From: Listeria booriae
Lineage (GTDB): Bacteria; Bacillota; Bacilli; Lactobacillales; Listeriaceae
Reading direction: 5' to 3'
Assembly: GCF_000766865.1 (NCBI RefSeq)
Contig: NZ_JNFA01000024.1
Location: 248,001 to 312,000, forward strand
Length of the DNA: 64,000 nucleotides
In this document: piece after piece, positions 46,742 to 54,730 of the stretch
Layout: each line of letters starts with the position of its first letter
Position numbering within the stretch: the stretch's first letter is position 1
Notes under the pieces: generated by a model
Database searches by the model: none
What the model saw: only the letters and a program-made list of their open reading frames with translations
Told to the model about the DNA's origin: nothing
Made by a program: the position numbers and the translations under genes

Positions 46742-46763
46742 CTGATACTGTTTTGATACTATT
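46742..46763 (+). repeat. Left subterminal repeat with two TGATACT units
   Basis: A 22-bp sequence with two TGATACT units spaced 11 bp apart. It matches 57903-57924 at 21 of 22 positions, in the same orientation. It probably holds integrase arm-type binding sites near each element end. Confidence 0.6.
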
Positions 46764-47268
46764 TATTATTTTTCCATGTGGTATTTGGTGTATTTTTTCC
46801 ATTTTCATCAGCAGAAGAAGGCCAATTAATTTTCCACTCAGTATACTCATCTTTGGTAATTAAGCCGTCTTTTAATTCCTGTTTTCTAAGTTGCCATTCT
46901 TTAAGAAAGTTTTGAAGTATGCGATATTTAATCACTACACCAATACGAGTTTCGGGTAATTCAGGATCACTATCATCTTCAACATCAAAAAGATTTAAGC
47001 CACCTTCATCATCTAACTCAAATAAGATACTCATTATATCCTCAGCAGCATACAATTTGGTATCGGGTTCTCTCAAGGATAAAATATTTACGTTTAAAAC
47101 TTCTGCCATTGCATTTAACACATCTATTTTAGGTGTTCGTGTTCCAGTTTCATATTGAGTAATACGAACATCGGCACTTTTTTCATCATAGCCTAATGCA
47201 ATGCCCAATTCTTTTTGAGTCATATCTCTAAACTTTCTAACGCGCCTAATTCTTGAGCCAACTGACAT
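46759..47268 (-). CDS. XRE-family repressor of the element
   Basis: A 169-residue protein. Residues 5-65 form a helix-turn-helix of the cI/Cro type (MTQKELGIALGYDEKSADVR, then ITQYETGTRTPK). The C-terminal 100 residues are acidic and helical (DVEDDSDPELPET) and include a YTEWKINWP motif like an integron-type tail. GGGAGG precedes the start. It is divergent from the xis-int genes, and three copies of a 16-bp palindrome lie between them, so it probably represses excision functions and its own gene. Confidence 0.82.
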   Translation of the reverse strand: MSVGSRIRRVRKFRDMTQKELGIALGYDEKSADVRITQYETGTRTPKIDVLNAMAEVLNVNILSLREPDTKLYAAEDIMSILFELDDEGGLNLFDVEDDSDPELPETRIGVVIKYRILQNFLKEWQLRKQELKDGLITKDEYTEWKINWPSSADENGKNTPNTTWKNNK

Positions 47269-47327
47269 AGCTATGCGCCTCCCTTATCTAACTTATATTG
47301 CCATTATATCACCAGAAGAAAAATAAG

Positions 47328-47408
47328 TAAACAAATTTGTTTAGTATTTATTGACTTAAACAAAAAAGTTTAGTATGATATATAAATAAACATAAACAAA
47401 TATGTTTA
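47328..47408. promoter_or_regulatory. Three repressor operators and the xis-int promoter
   Basis: Operator 1 TAAACAAATTTGTTTA (47328-47343) is a perfect palindrome. Operator 2 TAAACAAAAAAGTTTA (47357-47372) lies exactly in the 17-bp spacer of a promoter with TTGACT (47351-47356) and TATGAT (47374-47379). Operator 3 TAAACAAATATGTTTA is at 47393-47408. Binding at operator 2 would block RNA polymerase. Confidence 0.75.
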
Positions 47409-47446
47409 ATATAATTTGGGGGATACGTCTAGGAAGAGGTGAATGA

Positions 47447-47624
47447 ATGACAAATGATTTATTTATTAGCGCAGGTGAGGTAGCGAAAATAACAGGAATG
47501 TCAAAGCCCTATGCTTATAAATTAATTCAAAAATTAAATAAAGAATTAGAAAAGAAAGGCTACTGCACTATTCGTGGCAAAGTAAGTAAAAAATATTTAG
47601 AAGAACAATTTTATGGAATGTAAT
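47447..47624 (+). pseudogene. xis: Excisionase, frameshifted
   Basis: A small MerR-like winged-helix excisionase. The opening FISAGEVAKITGMSKPYAYK is a typical DNA-binding helix pair. In the given sequence the frame stops at TAA 47588-47590 after ...TIRGK. Removing one A from the AAAA run at 47579-47582 restores VSKKYLEEQFYGM and a stop at 47622-47624, the usual end of these proteins. The gene is therefore probably broken by a one-base insertion. GAAGAGGTG precedes the start. The normal product would have 58 residues. Confidence 0.7.
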
Positions 47625-47642
47625 GAAAGGGGGCTGTATAAA

Positions 47643-48722
47643 ATGCCAGCATATCGAGACGAAGACAAAGGAAATTGGTTTGTTTCTTTCTATTATCAAG
47701 ATTGGAAAGGTAAACGAGTTAAAAAATTAAAAAGGGGATTTAAGACCAAAAAAGAAGCACAAGAATGGGAAAATAATTTTAAGTTACAAAGTGAAAATAA
47801 CCTAGATATGAAGTTTAAGGATTTTGTATCTATGTATAAAAGTGATATAAAAACTAGAGTTAAATACAATACGTGGATTAGTAAAGAATATATCATTAAC
47901 CTAAAAATAATACCTGCTTTTGGTGAACGAAAAATAAACGAAATTAAACCATCAGATATTATCCAATGGCAAAATGAGTTAATAGGTTATAGAAATGATA
48001 GGGGAGAAGGATTTTCACCCACATATTTAAAAGCGATTCATAATCAATTGACAGCAATATTTAATCATGCAGTTCGTTTCTATGATTTGAAATCCAATCC
48101 TGCTAGAACTGTAGGTTGTATGGGTAGTAAGAAATCTGATAAAGAAATGCTTGTATGGACAAAAGAAGAATATATCAAATTCTCAGATTCAATGATGGAT
48201 AAAGATATTTCTTTCCATGCTTTTGAAATTTTATATTGGTGTGGTATCCGCGTTGGTGAGTTATTGGCTTTGACGCCCTCCGATTTTAATTTTGAAGAAG
48301 GAACCGTTTCTATCACCAAATCATACCAACGAATTAAAGGCGAAGATATCATTACAACACCAAAGACTGAAAAGGGTAAACGCATTATTAATATGCCAGA
48401 TTTTCTAGTTGATGAGATGCAGGATTACATTTCGCGATTATACGGTTGTAAACCAAAAAGCAGAATATTCCCTATTACGAAAGCTGTATTATATAGCGAG
48501 ATGAAACGTGGTGCTACAGAGCAGAACATCAAGAAAATAAGAATTCATGATTTACGCCATTCGCATGTATCGTTACTCATTGATATGGGATTCTCAGCAG
48601 TAGCAATTGCAGATTGAGTTGGGCATGAGAGTATTGATATTACGTATCATTATGCTCATCTATTTCCAACGAAGCAAAACGAAATAGCAAACTCATTAAA
48701 TAATTTGAAAGAAGGAATTTAA
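47643..48722 (+). pseudogene. int: Tyrosine integrase, interrupted by an in-frame TGA
   Basis: ATG 47643 follows AAAGGGGG. The N-terminal Arm-type DNA-binding domain is MPAYRDEDKGNWFVSFYY; the core-binding domain covers about 65-165; the catalytic domain has Arg in CGIRVGELL and His-x-x-Arg in HDLRHSH. At 48615-48617 the frame meets TGA. Beyond it the same frame continues with VGHESIDITYHYAHLFP, which holds the second catalytic His and the catalytic Tyr, to TAA 48720-48722. CGA (Arg) or TGG (Trp) changed to TGA is the simplest explanation. The 324-residue product cannot recombine. Full length would be 359 residues. Confidence 0.85.
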
Positions 48723-48724
48723 TC

Positions 48725-49036
48725 ATGTCAGTGAAAGCATTAGACAGACAGGGACGTTGGAGAAATAAGATAGTTGCATTTAGAGTATCACCAGAAGAAA
48801 ATGAACACTTGAACAAATTGGTCAAACTGTCTGGTCTGAATAAACAAGACTATTTGATTCACAGAGTCTTAAAAGAAGAAATAACAGTAAATTATAGTCC
48901 GAGAGTATTTAAAGCGTTCAGAAATCAAATAAATGAGTTTAATGAACTATTGAAAAATGCTCAACCAGTTGATAGAGCAACAGCTGAGATAATAGCTTAT
49001 ACAATTGATTTGCTTCAAAAATTTAGAGAAGAGTGA
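48725..49036 (+). CDS. MobC-like relaxosome protein / ribbon-helix-helix
   Basis: A 103-residue basic protein with a ribbon-helix-helix pattern (KIVAFRVSPEENEHLNKLVKLSG, shown by the alternating strand and two helices) followed by a helical tail. It resembles MobC/BMB proteins that help the relaxase melt oriT. It begins 2 nt after the integrase stop and has GAAGGA upstream, so it is likely read in the same transcript. A second MobC-like gene follows across the likely oriT. Confidence 0.65.
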   Translation: MSVKALDRQGRWRNKIVAFRVSPEENEHLNKLVKLSGLNKQDYLIHRVLKEEITVNYSPRVFKAFRNQINEFNELLKNAQPVDRATAEIIAYTIDLLQKFREE

Positions 49037-49079
49037 ATTTCATTCTTCTTTTTATTATCACGTAAATTTGAAAAGTAAT

Positions 49080-49190
49080 AGAGAAGCAAGCACTGGATAT
49101 GGTACCCCATATCCAAATTTCACCCCGTTTCGCATTCGCGACTCGTGTTTGAAATTGCTTGTTGGGGAAATCCCCAAACCCCTTGTTTTT
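49080..49190. other. Candidate origin of transfer (oriT)
   Basis: Between the two MobC-like genes, a non-coding segment holds a perfect inverted repeat TGGATATGG/CCATATCCA around TACC and another, TTGGGGA/TCCCCAA around AA. Between them is GC-rich sequence (TTTCGCATTCGCGACTCG) that is unlike the AT-rich surroundings. This layout beside mobC and a relaxase is typical of an oriT with its nick region. Confidence 0.6.
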
Positions 49191-49222
49191 AAAATAATAT
49201 TGGAAAGGAAGAAAATAAAAGA

Positions 49223-49564
49223 ATGGCAAATAGAAATCGAAATATAGATTTGAAATTTAGAGTTACTGAGGAAGAAAAGACATTTATTGAAATGAAAATG
49301 AAAGAAGCAGGAATAACGAATCGTGAAGCTTATTTAAGAAAGATGGCGATTGATGGTGCGATTATTGTTTCAAATTATGATGAAACTAAAAAACTTACTT
49401 TGGAGCTAAATAAAATTGGTACGAATATTAATCAAATTGCACGGGTAGCAAATACGGATAATAGAATTTCAAAAGCAGATATTAAAAATATAGAGGAGAT
49501 GATGCAAAAAGTATGGCGATTACAAAGATATGGTCTATCAAAAAAACGCTTGATAAAGCAATGA
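49223..49564 (+). CDS. mobC: MobC family mobilization protein
   Basis: A 113-residue protein matching MobC. It starts with a ribbon-helix-helix (LKFRVTEEEKTFIEMKMKEAG, in pattern) and has the hallmark LNKIGTNINQIARVAN near residues 68-83. It binds oriT and recruits the relaxase. It overlaps the relaxase gene by 52 nt, a common arrangement that couples their translation. Confidence 0.85.
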   Translation: MANRNRNIDLKFRVTEEEKTFIEMKMKEAGITNREAYLRKMAIDGAIIVSNYDETKKLTLELNKIGTNINQIARVANTDNRISKADIKNIEEMMQKVWRLQRYGLSKKRLIKQ

Positions 49565-50847
49565 AATATATTCTAGATCCAATCAAAGCTAAATATGTTT
49601 ATAGTTATGCCTGCGCACCAGAAACTGCCGACTTGGAGTTTGAATTAACATTAGACCAAAATAGTCGCTCAGGAGGTATTAATAAAGCTTATCATATTAT
49701 TCAATCGTTTAAACCTGAGGAAACTAGCCCAGAACAAGCACATGAAATCGGCAAACAATTACTGGAACAACATTTACAAGGTAAATATGAGTATATATTA
49801 ACGACACATATAGATAAAGAACATATCCATAATCATGTGATATTTTGCGCATCTAGCTTTATGGATCATAAAAAATATAATGATTGTACTAAAACATATT
49901 ATCAGCTGAGAGAGGAAAGCGATGTATTATGTATAGAACATGGACTATCTGTAATTCCACCAAACCAAAATAAAGGAAAAAGTCACTATGAATGGCAAAT
50001 GGATCAGCAAGGAAACAGCTGGAAGACACAATTGAGAACTGCTATTGATATGTGTATAAAAAGTAGTAAGACATTCGAAGATTTCGCAAGCCAAATGAAA
50101 ACGCAAGGATATGAGATTAAATATGGTAAGCATATTGCTTTTCGTGCTGAAAAACAAAAACGATTCACACGAGCGATGCAATTAGGCGAAAATTATACAG
50201 AAGAAAATATCAAATTACGTATCGTACAAAAAGATACGCAGCCAATCAAAAAAACTAAGAAAATAAACCTGAAAAACGAGCCACTTAGTGTTATGGTTGC
50301 ATTGGAAAATAATAAGAAAGTCATCGAAAGTAAAGGCTATGAGCATTGGGCAAAATTGCATAACCTTAAGCAAACTGCGAAGGTAGTTAATTTATTGAAG
50401 GAGCTTGGTATTACTTCTCTTGAAGAGTGGGAACAGAAAAAATTAAGTAATGAAGAAATGATGAATGCTAATATGGCAGAAATAAAAGTAATTGAAAAAG
50501 AATTAGCTAATAAGCAATTTATTTTGAAGCAACTCATTATTTATGAAAATACAAAAAGAATATATCGATCTGCGGGTAAGCAGATAATGAACTCCAAGGA
50601 ACAAGAATCGGCTATCCGATTATACAAAACTGCTATTAACAGTCTTAAACAAGTTAATATGAAACCGAGTAAGCAGGTAAAAGATGAGTTATATCGACAA
50701 GTACAGTTCTTAGAAAATAAGCGACAAGAGCTATACAAAAAACATAAAGAGTGCAAGGAAACCCAAAAACAAGAACGAATTATTGAACAGAATTTGACGC
50801 AAGTTTTCAAGTTGAATCATACAAAGACTCCAAATAGAGAGCGCTAA
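49513..50847 (+). CDS. Relaxase (MobA/Rlx-type, MOBP/MOBV-like)
   Basis: A 444-residue mobilization nuclease. The catalytic Tyr is probably among Y18, Y27, Y30 or Y32 in the N-terminal segment. The metal-binding three-His motif HIDKEHIHNHVIF (about residues 97-109) is clear. A long coiled-coil C-terminus (about 270-430) follows. It nicks oriT and leads the strand into a helper conjugation pore. No coupling protein or type IV secretion genes are present, so transfer would need a helper. It appears intact, unlike the integrase. Confidence 0.88.
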   Translation: MAITKIWSIKKTLDKAMKYILDPIKAKYVYSYACAPETADLEFELTLDQNSRSGGINKAYHIIQSFKPEETSPEQAHEIGKQLLEQHLQGKYEYILTTHIDKEHIHNHVIFCASSFMDHKKYNDCTKTYYQLREESDVLCIEHGLSVIPPNQNKGKSHYEWQMDQQGNSWKTQLRTAIDMCIKSSKTFEDFASQMKTQGYEIKYGKHIAFRAEKQKRFTRAMQLGENYTEENIKLRIVQKDTQPIKKTKKINLKNEPLSVMVALENNKKVIESKGYEHWAKLHNLKQTAKVVNLLKELGITSLEEWEQKKLSNEEMMNANMAEIKVIEKELANKQFILKQLIIYENTKRIYRSAGKQIMNSKEQESAIRLYKTAINSLKQVNMKPSKQVKDELYRQVQFLENKRQELYKKHKECKETQKQERIIEQNLTQVFKLNHTKTPNRER

Positions 50848-50889
50848 AATAATTGAGCTAACGCCTTCCACTTCGTTTCAGTTGTTCCC

Positions 50890-50934
50890 ATAACAAAACC
50901 GAAATAGTTGTTCCAACTGTTTCGATTTTGTTAT
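50890..50934. repeat. 45-nt near-perfect hairpin after the relaxase gene
   Basis: Two 21-nt arms (ATAACAAAA...AGTTG and CAACT...TTTTGTTAT) with only two mismatches flank TTC. There is no clear T-run on either side, so a plain terminator is not the best fit; it may be a processing hairpin, operator or replication-type structure. Confidence 0.6.
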
Positions 50935-51061
50935 GCTTCGATTTAAAAGAGTGATAAAAATCAAAAGAGACTTCAACAAGGGATAAAAACCTGTATATGG
51001 TTACTTTAAGAATTACCATTATTTTGATATGATATAAACATACAAATGAGGAGGTAGTTTT

Positions 51062-51739
51062 ATGAAGTTTCATAAACAACTGGAAGTAGAGCGGAAAAAA
51101 CGAGGGTTAACCTTGAAAAAGCTTTCAAAGCAAATAACAGAGCATACCGGAAATGTAACAACCGATGAACGAATACGAAATTGGGAACTTGGTATCTCAG
51201 AAATTGATATTCCATCTTTGAGATATTTATGTACTCTATACGATATTAAAGCGGATGACTTTTTAGATAGTAATGTTGATCCAGATTTTGATATGAATAA
51301 ACAGTATTATCAATTTGGAAAGCAAATAAATGATTATTGTCAAGTTGATAATATTTTTGAGTTTTTGAAAACATATGATATTGCTGATGAAAGGGATTGG
51401 ATTTTTGTTCCTAAATACGATATCATTGCACGCACATATGAAGATTATTTGAAAAAAGATGATATAGACGATTTAGAGCTATATCGTTGTAAAGCTGCAT
51501 TAACTAATTTGCGATTTTGGATGATTGAAATGGAGTCATGTAATGATGAATCATCAGAAAGTATTATGGATATATTACATGTAGATAATTCTGGAAAGTT
51601 GAGTATAACAGACACAAGAGATCCAGTAAGTATAAACCAAGTGATGTATGAGATAGAGGAATTACGCACAGATCTCATTTCAGTATTGCAGAGTTCTATT
51701 TTTGATGAGAAGGAGGTAAACCCATGGCGTTACATTTAA
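51062..51739 (+). CDS. XRE-family regulator 1 upstream of the Gabija pair
   Basis: A 225-residue protein. Residues 1-65 form a helix-turn-helix (LEVERKKRGLTLKKLSKQI, then RIRNWELGISEIDIPSLRYL). Residues 80-225 form an acidic helical domain that I do not recognise. GAGGAGG precedes ATG. It overlaps the next regulator by 16 nt, so the pair is made together, just before the defence genes. It may sense infection or keep the nuclease at a low level. Confidence 0.75.
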   Translation: MKFHKQLEVERKKRGLTLKKLSKQITEHTGNVTTDERIRNWELGISEIDIPSLRYLCTLYDIKADDFLDSNVDPDFDMNKQYYQFGKQINDYCQVDNIFEFLKTYDIADERDWIFVPKYDIIARTYEDYLKKDDIDDLELYRCKAALTNLRFWMIEMESCNDESSESIMDILHVDNSGKLSITDTRDPVSINQVMYEIEELRTDLISVLQSSIFDEKEVNPWRYI

Positions 51740-52437
51740 AGTTGAAAGAAGAACGTAAAAGAAATAATTGGACGCAAGATACTTTAGCAGAAAAAGTGGG
51801 AGTTTCTAGAGAAATGATTGGTCGCTGGGAGCGTCTGGAGGCAATACCAACTGTAAGTAGCTGTATTCGTATATGTAAAGTGTTAAATATCACAGTTGAT
51901 TTTTTGATTAGAGATGATATCGACTCAAAAAATAATCAAGTGAAATATACTACGCTAGGCAAGAGTATTTTAGATTTAGTTGATGAGAGATACCCTATAG
52001 ATTTCTTTCGAAAATATTCTATTGTATCAAAGGAAGAAGTTTTCTCTATACCTCGCAAACAAGGATTAGATTTTTTAAATACAGTTGGAGATGAGATTGA
52101 AAAAGCAGATACCGAAGAGTACGATAAAAACTTGAGAAATTATATGAGACAATTTATTTTCAGTTGGTATAAATTTAATAAAGCAAGATTTTTACTTGCT
52201 AAGGAACAAAAAGCAATTGGTTTAGAAATAAATGCTGTTTTATTTTCACAAGAGGAAATAAAACGGGAGTTAGAAGGGGTATATTCAGAACAGCCTATCA
52301 TGATGTTGAGAGATTTGATGGTTAAACGTTTGGAAAATTATATATGTGATGAGTACAATATACAAAGGGATAATTTATCAAAAGATTATGAGTTTGATAA
52401 TGAATGGAGTAAAAGCACATATAACTTGATGGATTAA
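51724..52437 (+). CDS. XRE-family regulator 2 upstream of the Gabija pair
   Basis: A 237-residue protein with an N-terminal helix-turn-helix (NWTQDTLAEKVGVSREMIGRW in outline, residues 14-34) and an unrecognised C-terminal domain of similar length to that of its neighbour (GKSILDLV..., then YKFNKARFLLAKEQ). The two look like diverged sister genes. AAGGAGGT precedes ATG. An inverted repeat around the next promoter follows it, a likely target. Confidence 0.75.
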   Translation: MALHLKLKEERKRNNWTQDTLAEKVGVSREMIGRWERLEAIPTVSSCIRICKVLNITVDFLIRDDIDSKNNQVKYTTLGKSILDLVDERYPIDFFRKYSIVSKEEVFSIPRKQGLDFLNTVGDEIEKADTEEYDKNLRNYMRQFIFSWYKFNKARFLLAKEQKAIGLEINAVLFSQEEIKRELEGVYSEQPIMMLRDLMVKRLENYICDEYNIQRDNLSKDYEFDNEWSKSTYNLMD

Positions 52438-52448
52438 GTGTGAGGGAT

Positions 52449-52497
52449 TAAACGCCATAATTTAGTGATATTTATGATATAATTATGATAGCGTTTA
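52449..52497. promoter_or_regulatory. Inverted repeat enclosing the gajA promoter region
   Basis: TAAACGC-CATAATT (52449-52462) is matched in reverse by AATTATG-ATA-GCGTTTA (52481-52497), with a 3-nt insertion. TATAAT (52478-52483) lies at the inner edge. There is no T-run, so an operator is more likely than a terminator. Confidence 0.5.
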
Positions 52498-52554
52498 CGT
52501 TTTATGGGATGATTAGATAAAAAATTAAATATATTATAGAGGTGAGGAATATTT

Positions 52555-54726
52555 ATGTATTTATCAAATTTAAAAATAAAAAACTTTAGAAATTATAAGT
52601 CTGGAAATTTCAATTTTAAAAAGGGAACAAACACTATCATTGGTGAAAATGATGCAGGTAAATCAAATGCTATAACAGCCTTAAGAGTTTTATTAGATGA
52701 TAGTTATTATTATGGTAGTAAAAACTTAAAGGAAAGTGATTTTTCGAATTGTTTGGGAGAGAATTGGCGTGGTGAATGGATAATAATCTCCGCAACATTT
52801 GGTGGTATAACGGAAGAAGATATGGATAATGAGGTATGTTCAACTTTATCAATAGCTGAGATAGAAGAAATTGATGAGGCAGAGAATATCGGTGAAGTAA
52901 GTAGACTATTGACGAATGATATTGATGGCGTAGGTAGTTTAACATTATTTATTAGACCAAATAAGAGTATCAGAAAAAAATTATATGATAGTAAAGATAC
53001 CATAGAGTTTGAAAAAATACGGGGAAATATAAGGTTAGTAGATTATGAATTCTATTATACATCAAAATCTGATTTTGATTTTTTATCAGACGACAATTAT
53101 TATAGCTTAGTTGGAAATTTAAATGAATCGCTAGCTATGAATCCTTCTGATGACAACAGTGCTAAATTAGGCATAAAAATTGATATGATTGATGTTTACC
53201 AACATATTTCAGTTGTCTATATTGATGCTCTACGAGATGTTTTAAGAGAAATGAAAACATCAAAAAACCCCATCCGTAGAATTATAGAAGCTATTGAGTC
53301 AAATATTGAAGCGAATCATATAGAAGGCGTTAAAAGAAAAATTAAAGCCTTGAATGATGAAATTATTGCTATACCTCAGATTAATGATATTGGAAACAGT
53401 TTGAATTCTGAGCTGAAAGATATTCTTGGCAGTGTTTATTCGCCTGATTTAAGTTTGTCTTCAAATATGTCAGATGAAATAAGTTCACTTTCAAAATTTC
53501 TTTCAATGAGATCAAAAGATGATGATGAATTAGAATTGCTAGGGTTAGGCCATCTAAATATGATTTATCTGGCATTAAAAATTGTGGAGTTCGAGAGCTG
53601 TAGATCTCGTGAATTGTTAAATATTATGCTGATTGAAGAACCAGAAGCACATATTCATAGGCATATACAAAAAACTTTATTTGATGGGCTAAGTGTTAAA
53701 GAAGGCTATACTCAACTTATTATGACAACTCATTCTGTTCACCTTGCAGAGTCATCTGAAATATCTAGAATGAACATAATAAAATCATTTAACAAGGAAT
53801 CTATTGTGATGAGTCCATCAAGTGGACTAGATTTATTTGCTAGTGAGAAATTGCAGAAGAACATGAAACTTGCAAAGAATATAGAAAGGTATTTAGATGT
53901 GAAGAGAAATGGGCTACTTTTCTCGAAAGGGGTAGTTCTCGTAGAGGGTGACGCTGAAGAAATCTTAATACCCAATCTTGTAAAAAAAGTTTTTGGAATT
54001 TCTCTTGATGAAATTGGAATTGGATTGATAAATATTGGGAGTACAGCATTTGAATACATAGCTAGTTTGTTTGACGCTGAGCGGGTTATGAGATATTGTG
54101 CTATTATTACTGATTTAGATCAGCAGGCAATACCGAAGGGGAGTTACTTGTACAAAGAAACAGCCGAAAAAAGTGGAACAGATCGTAAAGAAAAATTAAA
54201 TAGGTTGTTCGAGGATAACAATTGGGTGGATATGTTTTATGCTGACACAACTTTTGAACTTGAATTTTTGGATGATAATGAAAAATATATTACACCAATC
54301 ATAGAAGGGAATTTTTCAAATAAGACTACTATTCAGAAATATCTTAATGCATTAGACGGAGATGATATAGAAAACCGCAATTTAGCAATGCTAAAATTAG
54401 CTAATAAGCTTGGAAAAGGATGGTTTGCAATTGAAATCAGTAATACTATTGATGAATTAGTTAGCATTCCAAATTATATTCTAGATGCGTTAGCTTTTGC
54501 ATCGCAAGAATCGATGTCGATAGCAACTTATATAAAATTAATAAAACATGAGGCACTATATATCGGTAAAGAAGATGAGTTTATTAAAGACATAGAAGTT
54601 GCACAAAATAACGAAGATGCATTAAGAATTATAGTTGAAAAATATCTAGAAAAATATGATTATGAGGTGACTTATTTTATAAATGCTTGTGAAGGCTATT
54701 TAACTTTATTAGGCGAAGGAGTGTAA
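52555..54726 (+). CDS. GajA-like OLD-family nuclease (ATPase plus TOPRIM), Gabija type
   Basis: A 723-residue protein. The ABC-type ATPase has Walker A GENDAGKS (30-37), a signature region LLGLGHLNM (near 327), Walker B MLIEEPEAH (near 355) and an H-loop TTHSVH. The TOPRIM nuclease has Glu in VLVEGDAEE (near 460) and DxD in ITDLD (near 518). This is the layout of class 2 OLD nucleases, in which GajA cuts DNA when nucleotides fall during phage infection. It is about 145 residues longer than a typical GajA, the excess being a C-terminal helical region. A UvrD-like gene follows at once. Function as Gabija is inferred. Confidence 0.83.
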   Translation: MYLSNLKIKNFRNYKSGNFNFKKGTNTIIGENDAGKSNAITALRVLLDDSYYYGSKNLKESDFSNCLGENWRGEWIIISATFGGITEEDMDNEVCSTLSIAEIEEIDEAENIGEVSRLLTNDIDGVGSLTLFIRPNKSIRKKLYDSKDTIEFEKIRGNIRLVDYEFYYTSKSDFDFLSDDNYYSLVGNLNESLAMNPSDDNSAKLGIKIDMIDVYQHISVVYIDALRDVLREMKTSKNPIRRIIEAIESNIEANHIEGVKRKIKALNDEIIAIPQINDIGNSLNSELKDILGSVYSPDLSLSSNMSDEISSLSKFLSMRSKDDDELELLGLGHLNMIYLALKIVEFESCRSRELLNIMLIEEPEAHIHRHIQKTLFDGLSVKEGYTQLIMTTHSVHLAESSEISRMNIIKSFNKESIVMSPSSGLDLFASEKLQKNMKLAKNIERYLDVKRNGLLFSKGVVLVEGDAEEILIPNLVKKVFGISLDEIGIGLINIGSTAFEYIASLFDAERVMRYCAIITDLDQQAIPKGSYLYKETAEKSGTDRKEKLNRLFEDNNWVDMFYADTTFELEFLDDNEKYITPIIEGNFSNKTTIQKYLNALDGDDIENRNLAMLKLANKLGKGWFAIEISNTIDELVSIPNYILDALAFASQESMSIATYIKLIKHEALYIGKEDEFIKDIEVAQNNEDALRIIVEKYLEKYDYEVTYFINACEGYLTLLGEGV

Positions 54727-54730
54727 TGTG

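Noticed and set aside
48615-48617. In-frame TGA of the integrase read as selenocysteine or programmed read-through
   Set aside because: No SECIS-like context is seen, and integrases of this family have an ordinary residue here; a point mutation is simpler, especially with xis also broken.
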